Assembly: GCA_963575675.1 (NCBI GenBank)
Contig: CAUYUA010000228.1
Span: forward strand, 1-64,000
Reading direction: 5' to 3'
Source of the DNA: CAUYUA01 sp963575675
GTDB taxonomy: Bacteria > Pseudomonadota > Alphaproteobacteria > Azospirillales > Azospirillaceae
Length of the DNA stretch: 64,000 nucleotides
Notes under the pieces: generated by a model
What the model was told of the DNA's origin: nothing
The model's input: the letters and a program-made list of their open reading frames with translations, nothing else
The model's database searches: none
Made by a program: the position numbers and the translations under genes
Shown: positions 17,302 through 26,645 of the stretch, piece after piece
How the letters are laid out: each line of letters opens with the position of its first letter
Numbering within the stretch: position 1 is the stretch's first letter

Positions 17302-19056
17302 CTATTGGTTTTTTAGGTCTTGAGACATACGCATCGAGCAGAATTTCGGCCCACACATTGCACAAAAATGCGCATTCTTTGCGCCTTCAGCCGGCAGAGT
17401 TTCATCATGGAATCGACGAGCCGTTTCGGGATCCAAAGACAAATGAAACTGATCCAACCAACGGAACGCAAAGCGCGCTCGGCTTAAAGCATCGTCACGA
17501 CGTCGCGCCGCAGGATGTCCTTTCGCTAAGTCCGCCGCATGCGCCGCAATCTTATAGGTAATCACACCCGTCTTGACATCATCGCGATCAGGCAATCCCA
17601 AATGCTCTTTGGGAGTCACATAACATAACATCGCCGTGCCGAACCACCCGATCAGCGCTGCGCCAATGCCGCTAGTGATGTGATCATATCCCGGAGCAAT
17701 ATCCGTCACCAGAGGGCCAAGCGTATAGAACGGCGCTTCATGACACAGGGCGACTTGACGTTCGACATTCTCTTTTATTTTGTGAAGAGGAACATGTCCG
17801 GGGCCTTCAATCATTACCTGGACGTCATATCGCCACGCCACTTGCGTCAATTCGCCCAAAGTTTGGAGTTCTGCGAATTGGGCTTCGTCGTTGGCGTCAT
17901 GAATCGATCCCGGACGTAAACCATCACCCAAGGAAAGCGCGATGTCATAGCTTCGAGCAATGGCGCAAATTTCTTCAAAATGTGTGTAAAGGAAGTTTTC
18001 TTTTTGATGCGCCAAACACCACTTGGCGATAATTGCGCCGCCACGCGAAACAATTCCGGTCAGCCGCCGTTTCGTCAAAGCAACATACGACCAGAGCAAT
18101 CCGGCGTGAATAGTAAAATAATCAACGCCTTGTTCGGCTTGTTCAATCAAGGTGTCTCGGAATATTTCCCATGTGAGGTCCTCGGCTCGTCCTCCAGCTT
18201 TCTCCAAAGCTTGATACATCGGCACAGAACCGATCGGCACGGGAGCGTTTCGTAATATCCATTCGCGAGTGGCGTGAATATTGGCTCCGGTCGACAAATC
18301 CATGACCGTGTCTGAGCCCCAACGAATCGCCCAAACCATTTTCTCGACTTCCTCGGCAATCGAGGACGCCACCACTGAGTTTCCAATATTGGCGTTAATC
18401 TTGGTTAGAAAATTACGACCGATAATCATCGGCTCGCATTCTGGGTGATTAATGTTCGCCGGAATAATCGCTCGACCACGCGCGATTTCATTACGGACAA
18501 ATTCCGGAGTAACTTCGGCGGGCAGGGCGGCGCCCCATGGCGTTCCATCCAAAGCGGGAATGGAATCTCCGGTAGTCTGTGAGCTTGCGCGGTTAAGGTT
18601 CTCGCGAATTGCAACATACTCCATCTCCGGAGTAATGATCCCAGCGCGAGCATATGTCATCTGTGTGACGGAGCGTCCAGCGCGTGCGCGTAAAGGACGG
18701 CGAGAAACAGGCGGCATTTGCGTCTGTGTCTCAAGGGAAACCGGTTGTCGATCGTAAAATTCAACATCATCTCTTTGTAAAATCCATGTTTCCCGCAACG
18801 GAGACAAACCGGCGCGGATATCAATGGCGACATTTGTATCCGTATAGGGGCCCGAACTGTCATACACCGGCACAGGCGGCTCATTGGGATCGCACGAGAC
18901 AATCTCGCGCATTGCCACCTTGATTTCGGGGTGATGTGCGCCCGAAACGAATATTTTATGAGAAGCGGGCAGGGGACCGGTAGACACCGCAAAAGAAGGT
19001 GTTTCTGATTGAGAAAGTAAAGAAGCGGCGACGGTGAGTGGATGATCTTCGGGCAT
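17302..19056 (-). CDS. thiC: Phosphomethylpyrimidine synthase ThiC
   Basis: Radical SAM enzyme converting aminoimidazole ribotide to HMP-phosphate, the pyrimidine half of thiamine. The 584-aa length fits the family. The C-terminal cluster motif CAMCGPKFC supplies the [4Fe-4S] ligands. Other ThiC marks are RAIIPANINHPE, GADTVMDLSTG-type, DYFTIHAGLL and MIEGPGHVP. AAGGAG lies 8-9 nt upstream of ATG 19056. It is transcribed alone, behind a TPP riboswitch at 19197-19292, so it should be repressed when thiamine pyrophosphate is plentiful. No other thi gene lies in the window. Confidence 0.97.
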   Translation of the reverse strand: MPEDHPLTVAASLLSQSETPSFAVSTGPLPASHKIFVSGAHHPEIKVAMREIVSCDPNEPPVPVYDSSGPYTDTNVAIDIRAGLSPLRETWILQRDDVEFYDRQPVSLETQTQMPPVSRRPLRARAGRSVTQMTYARAGIITPEMEYVAIRENLNRASSQTTGDSIPALDGTPWGAALPAEVTPEFVRNEIARGRAIIPANINHPECEPMIIGRNFLTKINANIGNSVVASSIAEEVEKMVWAIRWGSDTVMDLSTGANIHATREWILRNAPVPIGSVPMYQALEKAGGRAEDLTWEIFRDTLIEQAEQGVDYFTIHAGLLWSYVALTKRRLTGIVSRGGAIIAKWCLAHQKENFLYTHFEEICAIARSYDIALSLGDGLRPGSIHDANDEAQFAELQTLGELTQVAWRYDVQVMIEGPGHVPLHKIKENVERQVALCHEAPFYTLGPLVTDIAPGYDHITSGIGAALIGWFGTAMLCYVTPKEHLGLPDRDDVKTGVITYKIAAHAADLAKGHPAARRRDDALSRARFAFRWLDQFHLSLDPETARRFHDETLPAEGAKNAHFCAMCGPKFCSMRMSQDLKNQ

Positions 19057-19196
19057 AAATAATGTTCTCCTTCGCGAACGTAGTCCTGGTGGGGGGTGAC
19101 AATTGAAACAACCCGGATGGCCAAGACGGAAGGAAAATTCGCGTTCAGACGTAAGACAGAACGCAAGATCAAGCCTGAAAACCGGCAGAGTTCTTG

Positions 19197-19292
19197 TCCC
19201 TTCCTACGCCGGCGTGATCCGGATCAGGTTCGTAGGGTCCCCACGTTGCTTTACAGCCGTTGGTGTCTCAGCCCGTTATCCGGACCCCCCTG
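19197..19292 (-). promoter_or_regulatory. TPP (THI-element) riboswitch upstream of thiC
   Basis: Read on the minus strand, the conserved TPP aptamer blocks appear in order: AGGGGGGTCCG, then GGGCTGAGA, a variable P3 arm, CCCTACGAACCTGATCCGG, and CCGGCGTAGGAAG. The aptamer ends about 140 nt before the thiC ATG. Binding of thiamine pyrophosphate normally shuts thiC expression; whether by early termination or by hiding the AAGGAG site cannot be settled by eye. Confidence 0.95.
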
Positions 19293-19482
19293 GAACGGAT
19301 TCAATCATGAAAGCAGTTCGAGAGATTGTCAATTCGCTTTACCGTAAAACAGACGTTATCAAATCAATATTAATAGAAAAAAATAATAACAAATAATAAA
19401 GAAAAACTATTCCAGAAAATGATCATTACTACAAATAAGGGAAGCTATATATCTATCCGAACTATTTCTGATGGCTAGGGCT

Positions 19483-20838
19483 CTAGAAAAAAAACAGCGT
19501 TACAAGAGCAAACAGAGGAATCAAAATACTGGTTGACCATAACATATAACCAAAGAAGCTCGGCATTTCAATGTCTTGTTCTTCTGCAATAGCTTTTACC
19601 ATAAAATTAGGTGCGTTTCCAATGTAAGTATTGGCTCCCATAAAAACAGATCCCGCAGAGATCGCCAGCAAAACACTCGGCATATTTCTTGTGAGATCAT
19701 CCGCATTGCCGCCCGCAATATTGAAGAACACTAAATAAGTCGGAGCGTTGTCAAGAACGCTGGACAATACGCCGCTAACCCAGAAATACATGGCGGGAAT
19801 AGAACGTCCTTGTGCGTCGGTTATCATCGACAGCACTGTGTTCAAAGCGCCATCCGCTCCGGAGCGAAGAATTGCAATTGCAGGAATGATTGTTATAAAT
19901 ATCCCTAAAAACAATTTAGAGACTTCAATTATGGGTTTCCAAGTAAAACCATTATCTTCTCGACTTTGAGAATCGGTGAAGGATAACGATAAGAAAACAA
20001 TGACCACCAATGCAAAGTTGCAAAGTAAACTCTCAAAAGTTACTGGAACGTGGTAGAGCGTCCAAAAGATATTGGTTTTCCAGACGCCGGATATAAAAAT
20101 ACAAAGCACAATTATGATTAAAAACACAAGATTAATGGCGCCTTCGACGCCTAATCGATTCTGTGCGACGTTTTCGACACAAAGGCCACGAGTATTTTTC
20201 TGATCTTGGCGATAAAGTATAGAGTCAATAATATAAAAAAGAAGCAATAATAAACCCGATGTAAATAACATCAAAGGTCCGAGGTGGGGCAGGGTCCAAA
20301 AAAAATCAACGCCATGCAGAAAACCAAGAAATAATGGCGGATCCCCAAGCGGAGTTAAAGAACCACCGATGTTGGCGACAAGGAAAATGAAGAACACCAC
20401 AACATGTGCGTTCTTCTGACGATTTTGATTGGCGCGAAGCAATGGACGAATAAGAAGCATTGAAGCTCCGGTTGTCCCCATGAATCCGGCAAGAAGTGTT
20501 CCCAATCCCAAAATGAATGTGTTGACGCGGGGCGTTCCGATTAATTTTCCTGTGATTCTTATCCCTCCTGCAACAGTGTAAAGGGACGTCATAAGAACAA
20601 CGAAAGGAAAATAGTCAATAAGAGTAACATGGCATATTTCGAACGCAGCTAAAGACACCCCATAACATACAGAAAAAGGAACAAGAAACAGTAGGGTCCA
20701 GAGAAGAGTGATCTTTCCATAGTGATTATGCCAAAAAATTGGCGTCAATAGTGGACAAAGAGAAATAGACAGGAGAATCCCTATAAATGGAATACTCCAC
20801 GCCAAAGAAAGAAATTGTCCATCCAGATGTGGCGGCAT
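19483..20838 (-). CDS. NhaD/CitMHS-type ion antiporter
   Basis: A 451-aa polytopic membrane protein with roughly ten or more hydrophobic segments. It resembles the sodium:proton antiporter/citrate transporter-like group (CitMHS_2/NhaD, ion transporter superfamily) by the FWHNHYGK motif near residue 35, GTTGASMLLIRPLLRAN in a re-entrant region, NIGGSLTPLGDPPLFLGF, and SSVLDNAPTYLVFFN in the second half. It probably exchanges Na+ or an organic acid for protons at the inner membrane; the substrate is not predictable. ATG 20838 lies 4 bp after the stop of the response regulator, with AAGGA upstream, so it belongs to the kinase-regulator operon. Confidence 0.85.
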   Translation of the reverse strand: MPPHLDGQFLSLAWSIPFIGILLSISLCPLLTPIFWHNHYGKITLLWTLLFLVPFSVCYGVSLAAFEICHVTLIDYFPFVVLMTSLYTVAGGIRITGKLIGTPRVNTFILGLGTLLAGFMGTTGASMLLIRPLLRANQNRQKNAHVVVFFIFLVANIGGSLTPLGDPPLFLGFLHGVDFFWTLPHLGPLMLFTSGLLLLLFYIIDSILYRQDQKNTRGLCVENVAQNRLGVEGAINLVFLIIIVLCIFISGVWKTNIFWTLYHVPVTFESLLCNFALVVIVFLSLSFTDSQSREDNGFTWKPIIEVSKLFLGIFITIIPAIAILRSGADGALNTVLSMITDAQGRSIPAMYFWVSGVLSSVLDNAPTYLVFFNIAGGNADDLTRNMPSVLLAISAGSVFMGANTYIGNAPNFMVKAIAEEQDIEMPSFFGYMLWSTSILIPLFALVTLFFF

Positions 20839-20842
20839 AAAG

Positions 20843-22516
20843 CTAATCCTTCTTTGAAGGAACTATTACTTGCCGCTCCAAAACAGAGACCAACGCTCTG
20901 ACGACCTCCGGATCAAATTGAGTTCCCGCCCGCGATGTAATATATCCCAGAGCGCGTGCAGGACTCCAACAATCTTTATAAGGGCGCACGCTAATCAAAG
21001 CGTCGTAAACATCAACCACGGCCACAATGCGTGAGGCGAGAGAAATCTGATCTCTTGCGAGTTTGTTGGGGTATCCACTTCCGTCGAACCACTCGTGATG
21101 ATGCGCCGCGATGTCGGTGGCCATTGCGAGACATGAATTGTCTCCAGCGCGAAGACTCGCACGTTCAAGAATTGCACGTCCTTTTAGAGTGTGCGCTTCC
21201 ATCACCACACGCTCTTCTGGGCTTAAGGGACCAGGTTTTTGTAGAATATTATCAGGAATGCCAACCTTTCCGACATCGTGCAACATACTGGCGACGTCGA
21301 TATGCTCAAGGAAAGTGTACTCAAGAATATCAGGGAAACAGCCATTTTCGTGAAGCATTTGCGCAATTTGCGTGCTGAGTCGCGCGACTCGAGTGACATG
21401 ATCTCCGGTGTCGTTGTCTCGATATTCGGCCAAATCAGCAAGAGCAAGCGCCGTTGCTTTATGCGAACGCCGAATTTCGTCATATAGCTTAAGATTGTCA
21501 ATTCCAACCGAAATGTTGATTGTAAAGATTTCCAGCAGTCGTTGCTCAACCAAATCCAACTCATGGCCTGGGTGGAGCAGAACCACGATTCGACGATTGT
21601 GCGGCGTGCGTACAAATAACGTGACGGTGTCGTGATCGAACTGGCTACATTGATGTTTTAAAGCTTGATTGACTCGAGTTACGATATTCGGCCATGTCGA
21701 ATCGGGCAGTTTTTTGCCGACGAGAGATTCATAACGGCCGGAACCGGCAATGATTCGAATTTCGAGGTCGTCAAGGGCGGAAGACGATGAAGCCCCTAGA
21801 GAATCAACCTGAACACATAAAATCCCTTCAGTTTCCGCTTCCAACAATAGAGTGATTTGCTCCAGAACGCTATTAGCGAACAAATTGAGTGTCTGCATCC
21901 GAAACAGCGCAAGAGAGCCGTTAAGAATTTTTTCGAGTCCACGTCGGTTTGCTTCAATCACTCTGCGGTTGCGTTCTATAGTCATCAAGTCGCTATAAGA
22001 ACGTAGAGCCGTAATGAGAGAGCTATAAAGTTTGTCTTGAGTAAGATCGATTTTTGATTTGTAGTCGTTAATTTCATAATGATCAATAATTTCACGTTCC
22101 GGCGCTTGTCCTGGTTGTCCAGTGCGTAAAATAATACGAACAGTTTGATTATTAAGTTCTTCACGAATGCAACGTGCGCATTGTAGCCCAGCGTCATCGC
22201 TTTCCATCACTACGTCTAAAATAATCACAGCAACATCGGAGCGAGACTTTAGTAAATTCAGAGTTTCTTCCGCAGAGAAACAGGGAAGCAATTCAATCGG
22301 GCGGTTGCGAAATCGAACATTACGCAATGCTACGGTTGTTATGGCGTGAACGGCGGGGTCGTCATCGGCCACCAGGACAATCCAAGGAGAAACGCATGAG
22401 ATGTCATCAACCTTCGAGAGAGCGTTATTCTCGACAGTATCGTCAAGAAAGAAATCATCATCGTCATCTGCGGTCGCCATAAGCGTCTCTGTATGTATAT
22501 TTCCGATTGTATTCAT
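20843..22516 (-). CDS. Response regulator REC-DUF3369-HD-GYP (c-di-GMP phosphodiesterase)
   Basis: A 557-aa cytoplasmic protein. After an acidic start (residues 15-30), a receiver domain spans about residues 45-170 with acid pocket ADDDP and phospho-acceptor in IILDVVM. A DUF3369 region lies at about 180-330. The C-terminal HD-GYP domain keeps HDVGKVGIPD and HHEWFDGSGYP, so it should be able to hydrolyse c-di-GMP, under control of phosphorylation. The start overlaps nothing but is 6 bp past the histidine kinase stop; ATG at codon 13 is an alternative start. Its likely partner is the kinase just upstream. Confidence 0.92.
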   Translation of the reverse strand: MNTIGNIHTETLMATADDDDDFFLDDTVENNALSKVDDISCVSPWIVLVADDDPAVHAITTVALRNVRFRNRPIELLPCFSAEETLNLLKSRSDVAVIILDVVMESDDAGLQCARCIREELNNQTVRIILRTGQPGQAPEREIIDHYEINDYKSKIDLTQDKLYSSLITALRSYSDLMTIERNRRVIEANRRGLEKILNGSLALFRMQTLNLFANSVLEQITLLLEAETEGILCVQVDSLGASSSSALDDLEIRIIAGSGRYESLVGKKLPDSTWPNIVTRVNQALKHQCSQFDHDTVTLFVRTPHNRRIVVLLHPGHELDLVEQRLLEIFTINISVGIDNLKLYDEIRRSHKATALALADLAEYRDNDTGDHVTRVARLSTQIAQMLHENGCFPDILEYTFLEHIDVASMLHDVGKVGIPDNILQKPGPLSPEERVVMEAHTLKGRAILERASLRAGDNSCLAMATDIAAHHHEWFDGSGYPNKLARDQISLASRIVAVVDVYDALISVRPYKDCWSPARALGYITSRAGTQFDPEVVRALVSVLERQVIVPSKKD

Positions 22517-22522
22517 CGTGCG

Positions 22523-24961
22523 TCACGATCTAGGGGTAACGCGAGGAAAAAGAATAACAAACCCCGCACCGCCGTTGAGTGGCTCCAACACAGAAATTGT
22601 TCCTTTTAAAGTTGCATTGACGATATTAAAGACAATATTTAATCCTAGTCCACTACCGCCGGCGCCTCTTTTAGTGGTGAAGAACGGATCAAAGATTTTT
22701 GACTTATGCTCTTCAGGAATCCCGACGCCATCATCTGAATAACGCAGTTCGACAAGATCATTATCAACTTCCTTTGCTTGAATCAATAGTCTTCCAATTT
22801 TTTTGACAGGATACCCGTGAACAAGGGAGTTCATTATAAAATTTGTTAGAACTTGGCTTAACGGACCTGGATAACTATCCAGAATCAAATCATCCGAACA
22901 TTGGATTTCTACAATGTGACCAGACTTTTTTAAATGCGGACGAAGGCTCTGTAGAACTTCTTCTATATATTCTTTAAACTGAAAAACGCGATGATCTTCG
23001 CTGGTTTGATCTACGGCAACCTGTTTGAAGCTCTGAATGAGACGAGCCGCACGTTCTCCATTAATAAGAATTAAGTGAGTGGTCTCCTGGGCCAATCCAA
23101 CGAAAGCAGTAACATCGGATTTCTTTGCTTGTCCCGAAGAAATTTTTTGACTGAGTTTACTCGCTTCCGTCGCCAAAATAGAGGCTCCGGTGACTGTAAC
23201 GCCGACAGGAGTGTTGATCTCATGGGCAACGCCCGCAACCAATCGTCCCAAGGACGCCAATTTCTCCGCCTGAACTAAGCTTTCTTGCGTAGACATCAAT
23301 CTTTTATAGGCGTTTTCAGCATTCTCCTTGGCTTCGCGTAAAGCAGCTTCCACTTTTTTTAGTTCGGTAATGTCTGTGTAGGTGGTGACGAAACCACCTC
23401 CGGGCATAGCCCCCCCCTGAACATCAACAACTTTCCCTGACGTTAGCGCGCGATAGAAACGGTGAGGTTGCGACACGCGAGCCAACTCAACTCTTTTTTG
23501 AATCACGCTTTCGGTAATGTTTTGGCCATATTCACCACGTTCGGCGCTGTATCGAATGAAATCTGAAAACTGACGTCCGACCTGATACAAGCTTTCAGGA
23601 ACGCCCAGAAGTTCAGATGCGCGCTTATTCCACACCTGTAATTTCAGGTTGCTGTCAAACGCAACCAATCCTTGGTTAATGTTATCTAAGATACTCTGCA
23701 ATAAAAAAGACTTATTCTCTAGTTCTTGTTCCGCACGTTTTCGCTCACTAATGTCTTGAATCCAACTTATGCATGCAGGTTGACCATGATATTGAGTATG
23801 AACCCAAGATGTTAGAGCCCAGAATCGTCTTCCTTGGGGATGACTCATTTCGACTTCTACATCCAATATTTTTTCTCTATTGGAAATATATTGCCGAATG
23901 GTGTCGCAGGCGCCTGATTCACAGTGTAAAGCGCCGATATCAAAACCAATCAGCGCATCTCGATCCACGCCGAATAAATCACAGGCGCGGGCATTGCTAA
24001 ACAAACATCTTCCATTGGTTGTGTTGATGACGACAATCGCAATGGGGCTTTGCTCAAGAATACGCGAAAGTTGTTCCTCACTGGCGCGTAGTCTTTCGTG
24101 TTCATGAACAACAGTCGTGTCACGCAAAGCGCCAAGCACTCGAACGACGCGATTTTCAGAATTACGAACGGCGATGCTGCGCTCAAATATCCACACCCAA
24201 TTATTATGAGAATTTCGAATTCTATATTCAATATAACACAGATCCGAGAACCCTTTAAAGAGCGCTCGACGAGCTTCTAATAATCGAAAACGATCCTCAA
24301 TATTAACATGATTTAACCATATGTTGGCGTCAAAGTCATGCGTAGGGAATCCAAAGACTCGACTGAGTTGCGGAGATAGATAAACCCGGTTAACATCAAC
24401 AATCCAAACAAAAGTACCATCACTCCATGCGTGAACTAGCCTCGCATATTGTTCTCCACTTATAGGATCTTGATGATTGACAAAAGAAAGACTTTTATCT
24501 TCCGGAATGGAAGAGATATACTCAGAAGTTTGTTCTCGCACAACAACGGCATAATAATTTTCTTTTTTTTCAGATGAAGCGATAGAAAAAGGAAAGCCGT
24601 GAATGCTGACAATGCTTCCGTTTTGACGTTCCAAGATAAAATCTTGGGAGCAAAATAATTGGGCTAATTTTGTTTGATGACGGATTGATTCTTGAATAGG
24701 GGGAACCCCAAAGTCACCACGTTCAGCAAAGTACTCAAAAAGCGCAATCAAATTTTTGCGCGCCTCAGATTCCCTTAATTCCAGCACATCCCTGTAGAAA
24801 TTATTGCACACCACAACATTAAGGCGCTCATCGTAAAGTGAGACGCCATCAGAAAGAAAAGGAATTATTTGTTTGACGGCGTCGATTCCTTCTGGAGTAG
24901 AAGAAATCTTCCGAAACACATCCCCCAATTCCTCGGTAGAAGAACATTTCTCAGCGCTCAT
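22523..24961 (-). CDS. Multi-PAS cytoplasmic sensor histidine kinase
   Basis: About 812 aa with no membrane segment. Four PAS-like domains are seen, roughly at residues 25-145, 165-300, 305-420 and 430-545; the first and last resemble PAS_7. A short coiled coil leads to a HisKA domain with phospho-acceptor motif GVAHEINTPVG, then a HATPase domain with N-box NFIMNSLVHGYP and G-boxes DDGVGIPE and GGSGLGLNIV. The start is ATG 24961: the in-frame start at 25057 would overlap the upstream secreted-protein gene and add 32 residues outside the domains. The next gene is its probable target regulator. The sensed signal is unknown; the PAS domains suggest redox, light or small-ligand input. Confidence 0.92.
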   Translation of the reverse strand: MSAEKCSSTEELGDVFRKISSTPEGIDAVKQIIPFLSDGVSLYDERLNVVVCNNFYRDVLELRESEARKNLIALFEYFAERGDFGVPPIQESIRHQTKLAQLFCSQDFILERQNGSIVSIHGFPFSIASSEKKENYYAVVVREQTSEYISSIPEDKSLSFVNHQDPISGEQYARLVHAWSDGTFVWIVDVNRVYLSPQLSRVFGFPTHDFDANIWLNHVNIEDRFRLLEARRALFKGFSDLCYIEYRIRNSHNNWVWIFERSIAVRNSENRVVRVLGALRDTTVVHEHERLRASEEQLSRILEQSPIAIVVINTTNGRCLFSNARACDLFGVDRDALIGFDIGALHCESGACDTIRQYISNREKILDVEVEMSHPQGRRFWALTSWVHTQYHGQPACISWIQDISERKRAEQELENKSFLLQSILDNINQGLVAFDSNLKLQVWNKRASELLGVPESLYQVGRQFSDFIRYSAERGEYGQNITESVIQKRVELARVSQPHRFYRALTSGKVVDVQGGAMPGGGFVTTYTDITELKKVEAALREAKENAENAYKRLMSTQESLVQAEKLASLGRLVAGVAHEINTPVGVTVTGASILATEASKLSQKISSGQAKKSDVTAFVGLAQETTHLILINGERAARLIQSFKQVAVDQTSEDHRVFQFKEYIEEVLQSLRPHLKKSGHIVEIQCSDDLILDSYPGPLSQVLTNFIMNSLVHGYPVKKIGRLLIQAKEVDNDLVELRYSDDGVGIPEEHKSKIFDPFFTTKRGAGGSGLGLNIVFNIVNATLKGTISVLEPLNGGAGFVILFPRVTPRS

Positions 24962-24996
24962 GGTAAAAAACCACCTACTGAAATTAAAGCAATTAT

Positions 24997-25500
24997 TCAA
25001 TTCGCAAGCGATCGGAATTTTTTTACTCGCTCTAGAGTCGCCACAACAACCTGACATTGAGATGTGTCGTGATTGTAGAAAAAGTAAACTTTGTTTGGAA
25101 AACTTTTTTGTTGCGGATCGTAAAGATTTCCACCGGATCCAAATGCGACTCCATAACGACGCGCAGGCGTGTCTGCGTAGTAAGCGCCGTCACGATATTG
25201 ACCAAAAACGCCGTGCGAACAAAGATGCGATAGTTGTGGATCAAATTTTACGTAAGAATCAAAAGTCTCTTTGAAGTAAAATGCTCGGCGACTTTTATCG
25301 TAAAGAGTAGGACGATTTTGATAAACAAAAACCTCTGGCGGAAGAACTCGACCGCGAAAATGACTTGGTTCTGTGAGATCAAGACGGAGTCTTTCGTCTC
25401 CGCGACATGGAGCGCTTAAACCACCCAAACCAATTATTCCTCCAACGAGCAAAACCAGATGAAACCAACACCGGTGTAACGAAATCACGCACCGAATCAT
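24997..25500 (-). CDS. Hypothetical secreted protein
   Basis: A 167-aa product with an N-terminal hydrophobic segment (about residues 12-28) ending near SAPCRG, consistent with a signal peptide. The mature part is rich in Tyr, Phe and basic residues (YYADTPARRYGVAFGSG, PNKVYFFYNHDTSQC) and I recognise no family. GAGGAG precedes ATG 25500 at good spacing. It ends 35 bp before the histidine kinase gene on the same strand, so it may be co-transcribed and could be a periplasmic partner of that pathway, but this is only inference. Confidence 0.65.
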   Translation of the reverse strand: MIRCVISLHRCWFHLVLLVGGIIGLGGLSAPCRGDERLRLDLTEPSHFRGRVLPPEVFVYQNRPTLYDKSRRAFYFKETFDSYVKFDPQLSHLCSHGVFGQYRDGAYYADTPARRYGVAFGSGGNLYDPQQKSFPNKVYFFYNHDTSQCQVVVATLERVKKFRSLAN

Positions 25501-25894
25501 GATGCGTCTCCTCTTTTTGGGCCCTTGTCCTTAAAACGACGCCGACCTTGCTTCCATCACATATTTTTATCATACGAAACGGAGACTTAAATTCCAATAG
25601 CGCATATTTGTCATGCAGGCAATTCATATGGAGAATCTTATCACCACAGTTTCAAAGGAGGTTTTGATGACCCAAGCTCAAAAATCCAATTAAACTGATA
25701 TTGTCTCTCCGCTTAGCTCGTTCGCCGATTGACAGACCTCACAACAAATTCTATGGTTCGGATAATTCACAGGAAAGGGGGGGGGGGCGGACACCAAAGT
25801 CGCTTGCGTCGTTCTTGTTTAGACTGGCGTCTCTTTCGCAACGCGATCATTATTCCACACGCGGTTCTCCAACGGCTCACCCGAAGGATTTGCA
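25501..25894. other. Divergent intergenic region upstream of etfBA
   Basis: About 390 bp with divergent promoters for the secreted-protein gene (minus) and etfB (plus). Two notable items are an eight-codon open frame with a perfect Shine-Dalgarno at 25667-25693 and a run of eleven G at 25777-25787. No larger gene is supported. Confidence 0.6.
25667..25693 (+). CDS. Possible eight-residue leader peptide
   Basis: AAAGGAGG sits 5 nt upstream of an ATG that opens an eight-codon frame (MTQAQKSN) ending in TAA. The ribosome site is among the best in the window, yet the frame is tiny. It could be a leader peptide for etfBA, about 200 bp downstream, or the remnant of a lost gene. There is no evidence that it is translated. 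Confidence 0.3.
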   Translation: MTQAQKSN

Positions 25895-26644
25895 ATGAAA
25901 GTTCTTGTCCCGATTAAGCGAGTAATCGACTATAATGTTAAGGTTCGCGTAAAAGCCGATGGAACAGGCGTAGAAACTGCGAACGTTAAGATGTCAATGA
26001 ATCCCTTCGATGAAATAGCCATCGAGCAGGCGGTTCGTTTGAAAGAGGCGGGAATAGCCAAAGAAGTTGTGGCGTTCAGCGCTGGGGTGCAGGCATGTCA
26101 AGAAACGCTGCGGACGGCGTTGGCTATGGGGGCGGATCGCGCCATTCACGTTGTTACAGACGCCGAGCTGCAACCTTTAGCGGTCGCAAAATTAATTAAA
26201 GCGGTGGTGGCGCGAGAAACTCCGGAGCTTGTTATCTTAGGGAAACAAGCTATCGACGATGATTGCAATCAAACTGGGCAAATGTTGGCCGGACTTCTGG
26301 GGTGGCCACAGGGAGCGTTCGCTTCTAAGGTCTCGATTGCAAACGGTTTGGCAACCATTGTGCGTGAAGTCGATGGCGGCGCTGAGACCGTTGAAATTAA
26401 ACTGCCGGCTATTGTTACGGCAGATCTTCGGCTTAATGAGCCACGTTACGCCACGCTTCCAAACATCATGAAAGCTAAAAAGAAGCCGATCGTCAACACA
26501 ACTCCCGCTGAGTTGGGTGTCGATGTTGCTCCAAGACTAAAGACTCTGAGCGTCGCCGAACCGCCAAAAAGAAAAGGCGGCGTAAAGGTGGCGTCGGTAG
26601 ACGTTCTGATCGAAAAATTAAAGACCGAAGCGCGGGTGATCTGA
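25895..26644 (+). CDS. etfB: Electron transfer flavoprotein beta subunit
   Basis: A 249-aa ETF beta subunit, the usual length, which with EtfA carries electrons from acyl-CoA and other dehydrogenases to ETF-quinone oxidoreductase. Marks include the N-terminal MKVLVPIKRVID, MNPFDEIAIEQAVRLKE, and the AMP-binding segment LVILGKQAIDDDCNQTGQMLAG. The signature region VTADLRLNEPRYATLPNIMKAKKKP is present. GAAGGA precedes ATG 25895. etfA follows after 1 bp. Confidence 0.97.
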   Translation: MKVLVPIKRVIDYNVKVRVKADGTGVETANVKMSMNPFDEIAIEQAVRLKEAGIAKEVVAFSAGVQACQETLRTALAMGADRAIHVVTDAELQPLAVAKLIKAVVARETPELVILGKQAIDDDCNQTGQMLAGLLGWPQGAFASKVSIANGLATIVREVDGGAETVEIKLPAIVTADLRLNEPRYATLPNIMKAKKKPIVNTTPAELGVDVAPRLKTLSVAEPPKRKGGVKVASVDVLIEKLKTEARVI

Positions 26645-26645
26645 T

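Noticed and set aside
24962..25057. Longer N-terminus for the histidine kinase
   Set aside because: It overlaps the secreted-protein gene and lies outside any domain.
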